Assembly: GCA_006538405.1 (NCBI GenBank)
Contig: BJKQ01000023.1
Location: forward strand, 124,001-188,000
DNA length: 64,000 bases
Reading direction: 5' to 3'
Source: Hansfordia pulvinata
Taxonomy: Eukaryota; Ascomycota; Sordariomycetes; Xylariales
Shown: piece after piece, positions 19,348 through 31,100 of the stretch
Position numbering within the stretch: the stretch's first letter is position 1
How the letters are laid out: the number at the start of each line of letters is the position of its first letter
Program-made: the position numbers and the translations under genes
Notes under the pieces: generated by a model
The model's input: the letters and a program-made list of their open reading frames with translations, nothing else
Databases searched by the model: none
What the model was told of the DNA's origin: nothing

Positions 19348-20803
19348 CCGGGCGGAAGAGATTTCCTGACCCAGGTCAATAACAAGATACTGGCTTTTCA
19401 GTGCGAGAGCAGCCTGAGTCGAGGTAACGCCCTAACAGTGGGGCGCCAAGGAATTAGTTGTAAAAGGTTGTAGAATGCGTTGATGAAGACCATTTTAGGC
19501 TAGGGTCAAGTATATGTCCTCACTTGAAATGCTGAACGCTCCATGCATTAAGCCATGGATATAAGACTCGCCGCGGCACAGGTCACGTGTACCTCTTTGC
19601 ATTATCAACGGCGTCTTAAGTCCATGTATAAGTAAAACTGTGGCCCCAGTTGCCACAATCGTGAAGCCTAGACCCCGACCGTTCTTCGTAATGAAGAAAG
19701 TTCGATTCCGGCAGAGTTCTCTAACCTAGCATGCAAAATGTGTAGCTTGGTCGATTTCATTACCGGGAGAATTAATAGGTCTAGATAGATAAAATAAATA
19801 GGTCCTAGCCTGCTCCATGAAATATCTGGATTTCCAGTACCTGAAATGATCCGTGATTTTCGCTTGTTCGATCCCGATTTCTGTGCGATGCGTCAATCGA
19901 ACTTTGGCGCCCGTTAGAAGTGTTAAGGTAAAGGTTACCTTCCAATTGTCGGTGCCGAGTATACTTTAAGCTAGTTCGTGGTAGCTAAGGAATATTTGGT
20001 CGATATTACTATTCAAGTTGTCAAGGACTTTGTCGCAGTAAGCTATACCGCAGTAAACGGTCTCATTTACTTTTCGTGCACGTACTCTTAATTGCCTTCA
20101 TAAATAGCAGAATTAGTAGTCCGGGGCTGACGATGTTGCAGACAAGGAAGATGGTTGATTGTCTTTCCCCAGGAGTAGCAACGGTCGTGAGCGAACGCGC
20201 CAGTCCGGAAACCATGTTGGAATATCATTGGTGGGTGGAACGAGCTTCAGGTGAACTTTATTCTCTTCGTCTGAGAGGATTAACGCGCCACTCTCGCCAG
20301 AGCCAGCAAGATGAAGAATATCAAGTGCTTTTGTTAAGTCAACGTGACCCATCGCAAAACCCCTATACAATTCATTGTCTGGAACGTCATACCTTGGTCG
20401 AAATAACTCCTTTGTCATCGCGTCTTGACCAAAAGCGACGCCATAAAGAGCATTCAACCGGTCCTGGCTCATCGTACAACGCCACGCACCAAACATATGT
20501 GCCAGAAGCGGTAAATACGATGGATCATGAAGTTAGGGCTCTCATGAGCGTGTATCCTTAGTCGTAGCTGCCGCATTGTCAGAGCATTCCGAAAAAGTTC
20601 CAAAAGCGCTGAGTTCGGCGGCTGAGTGGACGTAAGAGACAAAGCCTTCACAGCGGTGAAAAATACGTCTCCGTCCACCCTAACCCGTCCACAGCGAATT
20701 TCAAGTTTCCGTGCCAACACTTGCACAATCCAGAGTATTTCGAACCATTCAATTTGCGCAACAGCAGTAACAGCTTTCCAACACGGCCTGACTGGGTTGA
20801 ATA

Positions 20804-22644
20804 ACGTCCCACACCTACTTTCGGCCACCCCAAAAATGAAACGCCTTAATTTCAACGCTTGAACATTAAACAATTTGATAAGACATTATACTGCTATAAC
20901 AATGCAACTTGCAGTGTCACTAAAGTTCTCAGCATCGCTGGATTCGACTGTGCTACCCTTAACCTCACCGGCTTCAATTTGCGCCCGTTGGATCGCCTCA
21001 ATGTCGGCAAAATTCGAATTTAGTCTCATGTGAACCTTCCTCCGCTTCTTAGCTCGTCCCGTATCAATCTCTGCTTGCAAAGCCTTAACCATCCGCTGTG
21101 CTGCTGCCAGTTGATACATCTGCTGGTCGAAGCCCGTTTGGACCTTTCGGAAGAGCAGGCGTTGCGCATTCTGATTCTTCTTAAGGGTGCTAAATAAGCT
21201 CAACTGGCCATAAAGTTCATTTCTCTTCTTTGAAGTCGACCAAGACACTGCTAATGTTTCTATGATCCACTTTTCGCTTCTATGTCCATTAATGAGCTCG
21301 GTACATACCTGATCTGCCTGTTTCACGGGAGTGGATGTGCTATTAAGCAGCAGTCGGCTTATAAGGGGCTTGGCCATACTGACAGGCCACAATCCAGTCT
21401 ATTTCCAGCCACTGACGATGCTCTTGCTTGCCAGCGCCGCCTTCTTTGCGTTGCTGTAGCTTAGAATGAACATTATTTTGCCTGTGACTGTGCTCGTATC
21501 CTATTCGCTGAGTAATCCGAGCTCTTCCTCATAAGCGGCCTTTAAAGGCCCGAAGACCGACTGGTTCAAAGGCTGGAGTACATGGGACGTGTGCAGCGGC
21601 AAGAAAAGCAGGTGGATATTGTTCTTCAAGCATAGATACATGACCACCGTTGTTTCATGGCTTCCATGTCCATCCAGAATAAGCAAGTTGACCTCTTAAG
21701 GGTTCGAGGGCTGGGTGGAAGGGATGAAGATCTCCTCTAACCATTTCACAGCGGTAGCATCCGAAGTCCACCCGTTTTCCGTTGCCTTAAACCTCTAGGA
21801 CTGGTATAGATCGAGATTTAAAGGAAACCATTGCTATTCTACGGTCTTTCACTTATATATTATAAGCGGAGGCAGTGACCTTCTGGTGGCGGAGATGCAC
21901 TTGATAAGGGACGTTCACACACACGATCCTGGCTGCTTCTTTTAAACTAAGTAAGTCTTTAACGATCCTAGTACGAGCCTATTCGATCCTTAGCCCTTTA
22001 AGATGCCTATCTCGTCCATTTTGTATCGGTTGCTGGCCTTAATAGCCCTGATCTTAGAAACGGCGAAGTGCCTGAACCGTTATTTAATAACGTGAGTGGA
22101 GGCCTTATTAATACGCTGGGAACCGATTCCTCTGCTTCTTTGGAACCTTATTAATGGATTCCTTTGCATAAAAGACTGAACCTAGTTCTTTCTGAGGTGC
22201 TTGAGGTCTCTATGGATTCGTAGGATCCGCTCGGCCAAATTCTTAAGCTATTAATGGGTTGGAGGCAGGCCGAGCCCGGCCTGGATCCGGATCCATTCGG
22301 CTAATTGACTCTCTTTTATCAGGGAAAGCCTTTAAAGCTCAGAAAAGGCCATATCTCTGGCCTGCTGGCCTTTCATACGGTCCACCAATGTTAATCGTGG
22401 TATGCCCCATTTGAATGCAGCTCTCTTGACACTCTGGCAATTTGTGACAGCTTTAAGAGCCTGGGAAATGTTTGATTCGGTGTATTGAGGCATATCAGTC
22501 GGTTCACTACTTTTTTTCAGATCTGAGAGGAATTGAGGCAGGATTGAGAAAGTTGGAGAAAGTTGAAGCTGGATGGTTCTTCCGGGGATGAGGCAATTCT
22601 AGGGTGACGAAAGTGGGGGGTGACTCAAAGTAGGTGTGGGACGT
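20804..22644 (-). mobile_element. Complete Fot1/pogo transposon, copy 2 (1841 bp)
   Basis: Both ends carry the 18-bp perfect terminal inverted repeat ACGTCCCACACCTACTTT, flanked by TA on each side (20802-20803 and 22645-22646), the target duplication of the Tc1/mariner superfamily. It lies inside the HET gene. Its removal with one TA restores the flanking HET reading frame exactly. The length is typical of Fot1-like elements. Many G-to-A/C-to-T differences from copy 1 indicate heavy decay. Confidence 0.95.
20886..22493 (-). pseudogene. Pogo-family DDE transposase, multiply broken
   Basis: The start corresponds to ATG 22493-22491 (MPQYTES). Fragments open in sequence include the catalytic MLILDGHGSHETT and VLQPLNQSVFGPLKAA at 21501-21686 and the C-terminus at 20886-21392. 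In the third motif the catalytic Asp appears as Asn (PLNQ, in place of PLDQ in copy 1), one base change. Numerous stops separate the pieces. The C-terminal part (LLFRKVQTGFDQQMYQLAAA, then KKRRKVHMRLNSNFADIEA) shows what copy 1 has lost: a coiled-coil-like stretch and a basic nuclear-localisation-like cluster. Confidence 0.85.
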
Positions 22645-23190
22645 TAAATGGATTGAAAGCACCTTCAGGTAACCAGTTGCTGCAAGGTCGAAACAGGCCT
22701 GGTGAAGCTCGGAAGACTGACTGTGAAGCATTGTCAAACCGAGTACACAGAAAACCTTCAAGGCCAAGTCGGTCTCAGCTGTTGACGGATCAAGCCAGCC
22801 CACGATTTTTCGAGCTTGGCTAAATATGTTGGACATCAATGCGACTTGTCCCGACTTCTCAGACTCGTTGTCTTGATCAATGCAAACTTGATCTGCCCAA
22901 GAAGGGCTGTCCCCACCGTCCCATGCCAAGTTTATCAAGAGTTTGAAGAGGGTTGACCGGATTCGAACGACGCCACTACCCAGTGAAAGGTATGGGACGG
23001 CAGCGTTTCGGTCGCCCCAAACGTATGACAGTGCTTGATAGCAGGGTGCCTTGCCCAAAGTCGCGTTGATCAATAGCCCCTCCAACGTTGTTGTCCTTGG
23101 GTTAATGGAAATCTGTAATAACCGGATGCTGTCGGGTTCTCGTAGAATCGGCTATGTGAAGACCGGCGCAAGTCTCGAGAAATCGGACAT

Positions 23191-24619
23191 GGTGTAGTCT
23201 TACGCACACGATGTGTGGTGTATGCAGGATTGAGAGATGTTGGTTGATGCGACGTGACGAGTGAAAGGGAGCAAGTATGTCGTTGCATTACACGAGGATA
23301 GGGGAAGGCCACAAGATTTGTGAGATGGACGAGCTGAAGTAAATGCCGATTATGAGCTTTGGTTAGAGAGCCGCGGGGCCACGCGGGGTCAGATTTTGAT
23401 AAGATGGCTGCCCGCGCCACGAGGTATCTGAACTGCGCTGGGGCTTGGCATGGCGCTATTTCATGGCGTTAACGTTGACTTGTGACCCCGCAGTGCGCAT
23501 GTACGTGAGCATATTGTGTTCGGCTTACTACGCGAGTTGGTTGGAGATGTATGGCATCCAGTGTTTAGCAGATCGTTCCTTCTGTTGGTCTAAGGTCATA
23601 CCACGCCCCTCAGCGCAAGGCTTAGCCTAGAAACGTGGCAAGATCAGGCGGCCCATGATGAATCAGGGGTTGGCAGAATACCTAATTAAATCACGAAATA
23701 TCACCGAATTGGCAGTGCATGCAACCGTGTATGTGACGATAAATCCCCTCCCCGATGTGCTCTTGTCACATACTCGATATCGCTGAATGCACCATTACAT
23801 CACTACTCGTTACATTCAATTGATCGCCACTACTATTGGATCAATTATCCGAAGCGGTTACTGACTGGCCTTGAGCTTCAGTTTCTAGGAACATGGTAAC
23901 TAGTGAGACTGCTCTTATAAGGCTACGACCTTAAGTGTGAATCTATAGTAAGTGCCCAGGACCCCTATGCGGCCGAATCTGGACGAGTCAGGTGTATAGG
24001 ACCGCCATTCTTTACACTTGCACCCACTGCCCTAAGTCTTGATCACGATACAGGTGGCTCGGTGTGAAAGGGCGAGACCGCAGTCGTTCTGGCTCCCGTG
24101 GCATCAACCCTGATTTCAATAGGAAACGCTTGACTCTAAATAAAGGAAGGAGACACTGGAGACTTATGGACTCCTAGGATTTGTTTAAAGGTCAGCTCCT
24201 AAGGACTGGCCGGAAAGCTCACCATAACAGCACATTCCCGGCAAGGATCTACGAGCGTGTCATTACAGGCTGAAGCATCGTGACCGTGTTTTCAAAGCTG
24301 CTTGGCATATTTATTAGAGTATGAATCAAAATAACGAAGCTCGAGTTGAGGGCATTTTCTCACTTATCTTCATAACGGGCCTACGACTGCTTATCGTCTT
24401 ACGTTACTTTGGCTTTCCACACCTTGTGCGGTCGTTCGAGGCGTAACCAGCCTGGCTCGTCTCGATCTTTTACGCAAATAACAGTGACGAAGAACGATGT
24501 GCCTCGACATTATCGGCTGGTCGTTGTTTAAAGCTCTTTGCTTTGTATTAAATTAAATAGAAAGCATGCCCTGGCTGCCGTTGACGTGTCTTATTGGATA
24601 TGGGGGTGTGCGGGATAGT
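23191..24619. other. Intergenic stretch upstream of the HET pseudogene
   Basis: Ordinary composition. The promoter of the former HET gene would lie in its first few hundred bases. Minus- and plus-strand frames of about 60-116 codons exist but none is recognisable, and the 23070-23420 frame is a shadow of the HET start in another register. Confidence 0.45.
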
Positions 24620-25117
24620 TGTAACGACATGGACTCTTCCTTAGAAAAATACAGAGGCGGTCTGGGTTTATGTTCGTATAGAACACTCGAAAGGCCGTCT
24701 GTCGGTAGATTCTGAGCGATACACTAACAAAGAGTACTGGGAAGTACTGAACAAATGGTAGACTGTCGTTAGGAGGTATACTCCCATCCAAGAATAACTT
24801 GGATACTTAGATTGATCACTGAGGTAATGCATGACTAGATACATGAAAAACCTTTCCTTCCTTATATATCCTTGACTCCCCAACTGATACCCCAATATAC
24901 TGAATATGTCGTGGTGGCGACCTATTGCACATTTTTTTCCGAATGTGTAGAATATGTTGTTTGCCCAGCATAGTGGTCACGTGACCTTATCGCATTTCTC
25001 CATATTCCCAGGTGTACATGATTTGTTTGGCACAGCCCTGCGCGACCATTGGTCCACAGGCATCCTGCCTGCATTAGTGTGGCCTGCCCTGCCGGCCTGG
25101 CCATCGGGTTCGTAACA
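24620..25117 (-). mobile_element. Candidate solo LTR at the compositional boundary
   Basis: On the minus strand the 498-bp segment starts TGTTACGA at 25117 and ends TCGTTACA at 24620, giving near-perfect 8-bp terminal inverted repeats beginning TG and ending CA, as in LTR retrotransposons. It contains a GGTCACGTGACC palindrome. The flanking 5-mers (ATAGT and TATAT) do not match, so no target duplication supports it. No primer-binding site or coding region is attached. It could be one end of a larger, decayed retroelement lying in the AT-rich DNA. Confidence 0.35.
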
Positions 25118-25480
25118 TATATCTTACGTTGTCATGTTTGAATACATATATAGGTATATAATAAAGGAATAAGCTTAATAACAGTTTTGTTTTGAAACAC
25201 TTAAAAAGATAAAAATCAAATACTGTGCAATAGAAAAATCAAAAAGGTCTGAAGTATATGACATTATTATACACTCTTCTATGTATTCATGCTTATATGA
25301 CTAGTTTCAATAAGCTATGTCATACTGAATTAAGTAAAAAAAAACTTATGAATCAACTTGGAACCTTATTGAAATAAATTATACTGTGATTCTAAGTATA
25401 ATTCATAGTATTCAAAAAGTTGAAGCTGGAATAAGTTCATTAAGTGCTACAGTATAAGTTTTGCAGGGCAGTCTAGCTCA

Positions 25481-26151
25481 CAAGGTTAGAAATAACTTAA
25501 TTCGAGTTAACTTACGTGAGCTACTCACTTCCTTGATTCAAATTAATCAAGCTATACTCACCTTGCTGATTCAAAGTAACTCACGCGAATTTGAGTTAAT
25601 CATATGTTGACTTGCGGATTCAAAATTTTCAATTATATGAAAGTCACTTACTTTGTTATATTAAAAACATTTAGCTTACTAATATGAGGCTTATTAAAAA
25701 AATCTAATCTCTTTATGGTGTTTATTTTATTAAATACGAGTAGGTTATATAAATAAATTCCACTAATACTACGTATATCATCCCAATGAAACCTATTTCT
25801 CAAGATATATTAATAGTTTTTAGATTATAATGTTAAGCTTATCAAAGTCACGGTACTTTAGAAGAATTCTTCCGGCTTCCTCCTTATTAATAAGTTATTT
25901 TCTATACGTCTTATACTTGATAATTATCTTCATACTTATAAGCTGTATAAGAAGCTGCTTAAACTTTATTCAGTCGGAAGATTTAAATCCGGAAGTTGAC
26001 ATATACTTTCAACGATTTAGCCCACATGAATCAACTGCTTCATTCTAACCAACTCGAATTCACGTGACTCAGTAGAATCACCCATTAAGATCAAGTCACG
26101 TGAGTTATTCATAAGCTAACTTAAGATATATGACTTACGATTATAACCCTG
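25481..26151. mobile_element. Short non-autonomous hAT relative, copy 1
   Basis: Starts CAAGGTTAG and ends ATAACCCTG, matching the CAGGGTTG...CAACCCTG ends of the 56823-61411 hAT after decay. Subterminal AACTCACG/CACGTGA repeats occur at both ends, including CAACTCGAATTCACGTGACT near 26050. The flanking 8-mers are too decayed to prove a target duplication. The middle does not resemble the transposase. Confidence 0.6.
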
Positions 26152-26365
26152 CTCTTTAAAAGGGAAAGAAGATGATGATTCATAATGAAAGTGTTTAAAA
26201 AACTCACGTTATATATTATTTCTCTAGATTACATCTTCTTTCTTTGGTCTATATATACAATTTTGTATCTTTATATTCCAATAACGTCTATGATAGTTCA
26301 ACTCGAATCCGATGGCTACTTATGACTATTCATGAAAAGATTCTTCATACATAATATATTATTCT

Positions 26366-26413
26366 CTTGATATTCTTCTTGATATTCTTCTTGATGTTCT
26401 TCTTGATGTTCTT
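26366..26413. repeat. 12-bp tandem repeat, four copies
   Basis: Four units of CTTGAT(A/G)TTCTT in direct tandem; the first two are identical to each other, as are the last two. Confidence 0.9.
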
Positions 26414-26932
26414 CTATCTAGGCATGATTTATTCTAACCTAAACACTCTTCATATAAGCTAGTAATTTCGAAAAACAACTGAAAGTTTACAACAATAATT
26501 GAAGTTAGTTATTAGCTTTACAAGCGTCGCTTATCACTACTTTAACACACTTTATTAGTATAATACTATATAAAGTATGTCATTTACAAGCTTTCAATGA
26601 TTTACATTCATTGTATCAGTGAAGCAACGCTGAAATACCGTCATTTCAGCTTTAACTTTATTTAGGAATAGATTTAGACATAAGAGTAAAGTTTTATGAA
26701 ATAATGTTTTGAAAAAGATATGAAATAATATACAAGCTATTATATCCTTTTGATCAATATATGAAGCTAAATATATAAGATCAAGTAGTAAACAGTATCT
26801 CGAAAGCCTAAAAAGGAGAAACATATTTATTAGTCGTTAAGTAAAAGTTTACCACTTAAATGTTGAATTCTTGTAAAAACACATCAGAAAATGAATTATG
26901 TTCATTTCGATTGAAACCCTAAACACACGTCT

Positions 26933-27760
26933 ATCTGAACTATGATAAGGTATTCCACGGTGAATAGATTAAGGGATAATGTAATAAAGCTTAAAGACAT
27001 TTGAGCTAATTCAAATATGAGAACGATTGAAATGCCATGAGCTAGTATTTATAATGAATATTATTTTACTTTGAACCCCAAAGTCAGAGTCTTACTACTT
27101 AATGACAAGGTTACAAGATATAAATAAACCTAGAAAAAGCTTATACACACTATATCGTCCAGTATAGAAGAGAGATCTAGAAAAAGAAAGGATAAGCGAG
27201 AAACATATACGATAAGTATTGAAATATTATTGAGTTTTATATTTTGCTTATTGTAAATCGATGTTTTGGTTTTTTGCATAATACTTTCAAAAATCCGAAT
27301 AGAAAAGAAGTTTTACAACCCATTTCTCTTTACTATTTATGTTATTTTTTATTTGTAAAGCCATTTTATATTATAAAAGTATTATAAGCCTAGTTTAATT
27401 GAACGTGATCATGTATCATTTTAAAATAAAAACTTTTAAAACTTGAAGTTATATTATACGTGATTTTCTAAAAAAGTAGTTTATCAGATTGATTTCCAGT
27501 ATACATATGTTCAAAAGAGAATAGAAAGCATATAAAAGCAAAAGTATAACTTATTATCTAGACATATGGATAATTTCTCGTCTATTATACGTGGTTTCTT
27601 ACTTCAATGAAATGACTTTGTATTTGAATGATATTTATAGATACATAAATCTAAAGTAATGAAGGATTCTGTTCCTTTTATAAGTATAAATAGAAAATCG
27701 TTAAATATTATGATATCTTTAATATTATAATTAAGAGGATCTCTGATACTTTTAAGTACA
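26933..27760 (+). repeat. Dispersed repeat R1, copy 1
   Basis: About 830 bp, closely similar in direct orientation to 31637-32480. Shared landmarks include TTGAAATGCCATGAGCTAGT and TTTAATATTATAATTAAGAG. No coding potential; origin unknown. The two copies flank segments R2 and X, an LTR-like geometry, but no TG...CA ends were found. Confidence 0.8.
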
Positions 27761-27786
27761 CGTGAATTTTAGCAAGCAAGTGGTAA

Positions 27787-28136
27787 GAACTATATAATCA
27801 AAAGTGGAAAATACAATGTACATTAAATGATTTTAACTGAATGATTATCAAAACTTGAAGTCCGTGCATTAATTTTGAGATCACTTTACTTTACTTTAAT
27901 AAGTTTTAATTAAAGCAATGAGTCACTTGCATTAGTCTGAATACACGTAAGTTTACTCCAATTAGCTTAATGCTAACGTTAGAAACAATTTATGTGAGTT
28001 ATATGCTTATTGCGATACTAGTGCCCACACTTTAAGCAGTTCATAAGAATCGATAATAAGTGAGCTTGAAAGAAGTATAATTAGAAGAATTAGAACTAAT
28101 ATATAATCACGTAAGTAATTGTATGACTTTTTATAT
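27787..28136 (+). repeat. Dispersed repeat R2, copy 1
   Basis: About 350 bp, similar to 32481-32831 in inverted orientation. It contains the landmark GTTAGAAACAATTTATGTGA. It sits between R1 and the left edge of X. Confidence 0.8.
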
Positions 28137-28140
28137 GGGC

Positions 28141-31100
28141 CTTTTGATTTATTCATAAAATAAATTGTTTAAAAGACATTGCGTATATTCGAAATTGGAT
28201 AGTCTGACTAAAAAATTTGTTGATCTGAATTACGAGCTAATTTACTATAGTTCTTTCTTTTATACGTTTTCGTTATATGTGAAATTTCTTTAAAAATGAA
28301 TAATCTGTTTCTCAATCAACAACCATTATAAAATGTCTCTTAATACCGGCTGATTAAGCGAAGTTCATATAATTTAAAGTGATAGTGATGCACCAAAAAA
28401 TTTGATCCTGGTAAGTTCTAACTCAGAACTATTGTGAGGCCATGTTGTCACATTCAGAATTTAAAATTTACATGATAAAATTCCACTTATAAGCTTAAAA
28501 CGGGGATTCATATATCTTAAGTCTATATATGAGTAGCCAACGTGAGTTATCCAAAATCCGTTAGAATACTATTTCTAGAAGCTTAAGTTGTTTAAATCAA
28601 GCAAATAACTTATATACTCTAACAACATAAGTCATCAGTCAGCGTAAGGTTTTCACCTTTGGTATTGTATGTCATTGAAGTTAGGTAAGTCATAGCTGTT
28701 TTCATTTCTTATAAAGATATTACGCCTAAAAAGCAACTTTTTAAAAGCTTCTTTGAATAAAAAATAAAATACAAATTTATTTCACGTAAGCACAGTATAT
28801 AGGAGTTCCAATTACGTATACCTTATTAATAAAATATAGCAGAATACGATACATACTCAACGTATACAAGCGTAGTATGTATGAGTCCAATATTAATAAT
28901 TAAAAATTAGAAGAAGAGAAAAAAACCGCGATTAAAAAAAACAGCTTTTCTTTTAACTTTCTGCCGTGCTTTAGCATAGTTTTATAGACATCATAACGAC
29001 ACTGATGATACACGAATAAGTGAAAGTAAAATTGAAAACAAACTTATGATATTAAACTAGAATTATGAAGTATGTTATAGGGCATTGAGAAGAACTTGAA
29101 TAAAAGTAAGCTCGCACTCTACTCAAAACGCTATTAAAACGTATCATTCATAGATAAAATGCATATTAGCTGGATTGTTCTTAATAAGATTAAAAACTTC
29201 AATCCGTAAGTGACCCTATGAAAGACTTCAGTTCACGTGAACTGGTTTAAATGAAAAGAACTATCTATTTGTATAAACTCGGGTTTGCGTGAGTAAAGTT
29301 GACCTTGATCCTGGTGATATGAGTAGGTACCTTTTTGTTTTCGAAATTATGTTGACGTATCAATTAACTTGAAGCTTTAATCTATATATAAACTCCTAAA
29401 AGATCAATAGTATCGATATTTCTTATTCTTTAACAGAATCAATTAAATTGAAATATTGGTGACAGTTGAGCTTTCTTTACCTAAATCAACTCATATAAGT
29501 TTTCTTTCGCTTGAAATACTCACTAATTGAGATTATAATATTTTACTCAAGTCTCTATTACTAATGAAAGATTATGGTTACAAGCAGGGCTGGTAATGAG
29601 TTAACTCGAATCAGATTCGGATTCATATGAATTATTTACCTTACTGATTCAGGGTAACTCACATGAATCTGAGTTACTAATGAATTAACTCAGGAATTTG
29701 AATTATTTAATTTTAATTGATTTACTAATTTAATGATTTATTAATTTATTATAAGCTGAACTTTAACTAAAGTTGATCTTTTAAAGTATAATAACCCTTC
29801 ATCTAACTTAGTACTTAATATAAAATTAAAATCTTAATTTTAATTTCAATAATGAATTTATCAGTTTTAGTATTTATAAAAAATAAATATTATAAAATAA
29901 GTACGTTTTAACTGTTTTTTTCTAAGTAAATTTACTTTAAATTTTATTAACTTAAAAATTTGAATCCGTGAAACAGCTCATGAATAACTCAGAGTAACTC
30001 ACGTGAATCAGTAAGCTGATTCGGAGTAACTCAGATTCACGTGAGTTACCCACTTTACTGACTCAGATTCACATGAATCAGTAAAATCACCGATTTAGGG
30101 TAACTCACGTGAGTTATTCATGAATTAACTCATAATTTATGATTCACAATATCAACCCTGGTCACAATCCTTTAATTCAATGAAAATTGGAAAGACTTTG
30201 ACGTATAATTTGTAATTGAAAGCATAATTCTTTCTAAGCACTTGAGCCAATCATAAGCTAACTTAGATCCAAATAGCCTATGATCACTAAATTGACTTAG
30301 TTGTTAAGTTAACTTTGCTTTAATTAAAGATTTTCAACTTTTTATAATTATTATTATTTAGCTTTATAAGTTTATTAATTTTTCTGATTCTTAGTTTACA
30401 CTTTTCAGTCTTACGTGTTGGCTTTTTTGAGCGTTTTGAAGCTTTTAAAAAAAAGTTGGGAAATGTAGTACTTCGAAACTTATTGGCCTAACCTTTGTTA
30501 CATGAACTTGTTCAGACTAATCTTACATGAGTACAAGAAGATTCTACTCATCAGATTGTGTTTCAATTATTTTCACAGATAGTTGAACCTGTGTAAAAGT
30601 GCGTGTTTGGGTTTTTTTTTTAAATGAAGGGTTTTCTGCTCTACTTAAGACTTTATTAAATCAAAGAGATTATCAATCCGTAAATTCATTGATAATTGAA
30701 ATTACATGAGTTAAGCTATAGTAAAAGCTCCGTCAGAGCCTCGGGTCGAGTAGCTTAAATTTTCTTGAACCAATGATTGCCAGATTCAGACCTACTTAAA
30801 GCTTCACATATTAATATGATACATTTCTAAACTATCACAATTTAACTCTGAATATGTTTGTGTTAATGTCAGCAGAGTGTTTAATAATAATCGCATTTTC
30901 TTCGTTTTCATTACACTTATAGACTTACAAGGTCTTAAAAAGATAGGTCTTGATATAGGATTATATGTTTTGTTTTTCAAAATCAGCTGTGTGGAGAATA
31001 TGAACCTTCGTGTTTCGTTTATTATCAACAAAGACTAAAAGAATTGACTTCATAAAGAAACAAAATCTCATGACTATTGTTCTCTTATTCTATTAACTTT

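Larger units (their letters stand above)
13856..19470 (-). mobile_element. Tad-like LINE, copy B: nearly full length
   Basis: On the minus strand, the 5' end lies at about 19470 (the same boundary as copy A), followed by a 120-nt leader, ORF1 (19347-17737), ORF2 (17740-14045), a 3' UTR of about 170 nt and a 3' terminal (AATC)4 run at 13872-13856. Both ORFs are open, so this is the least damaged element in the window. I found no convincing target-site duplication. The 5' end lies only about 25 bp beyond the stop codon of the HET pseudogene. Confidence 0.85.
19495..23190 (-). pseudogene. HET (heterokaryon-incompatibility) domain gene, disrupted by a pogo element
   Basis: Starts at ATG 23190-23188 (MSDFSRLAPVFT) and ends at TAA 19497-19495, about 617 codons once the inserted transposon and one TA are discounted; this is a usual size for the family. 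The N-terminal HET motifs are clear: IRLLQI, YQALSYVWGD, WADQVCIDQDN, EKSGQVALM and IFSQARKIVGWLDP. Beyond the transposon follow WFEILWIVQV, SQDRLNALYGVAF, PTWFPDWR and the C-terminal signature RTFFITKNGRGLG...GESYIHGLMHG. Lesions: TAG at 23154-23152; the element at 20804-22644; a frameshift at about 20530-20560; and in-frame stops at 20115, 20100, 19968 and 19728 (first base of each on the minus strand). Intact HET proteins trigger cell death or growth arrest on contact between unlike strains; this copy cannot. No GT/AG pair explains the frameshift as an intron. Confidence 0.85.

Noticed and set aside
19655..19725. tRNA-like sequence with a GTTCGATTCC T-loop word
   Set aside because: No matching acceptor stem or anticodon arm could be formed, and the segment is the decayed HET C-terminus on the other strand.
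20530..20560. Intron to explain the HET frame change
   Set aside because: No GT donor exists in the interval between the two frames, so a frameshift is simpler.
22507..22644. Natural C-terminus of the HET fragment (ELPHPRKNHPASTFSNFLN)
   Set aside because: The same residues occur upstream of the transposase in pogo copy 1; they are translated transposon leader, so not HET protein.
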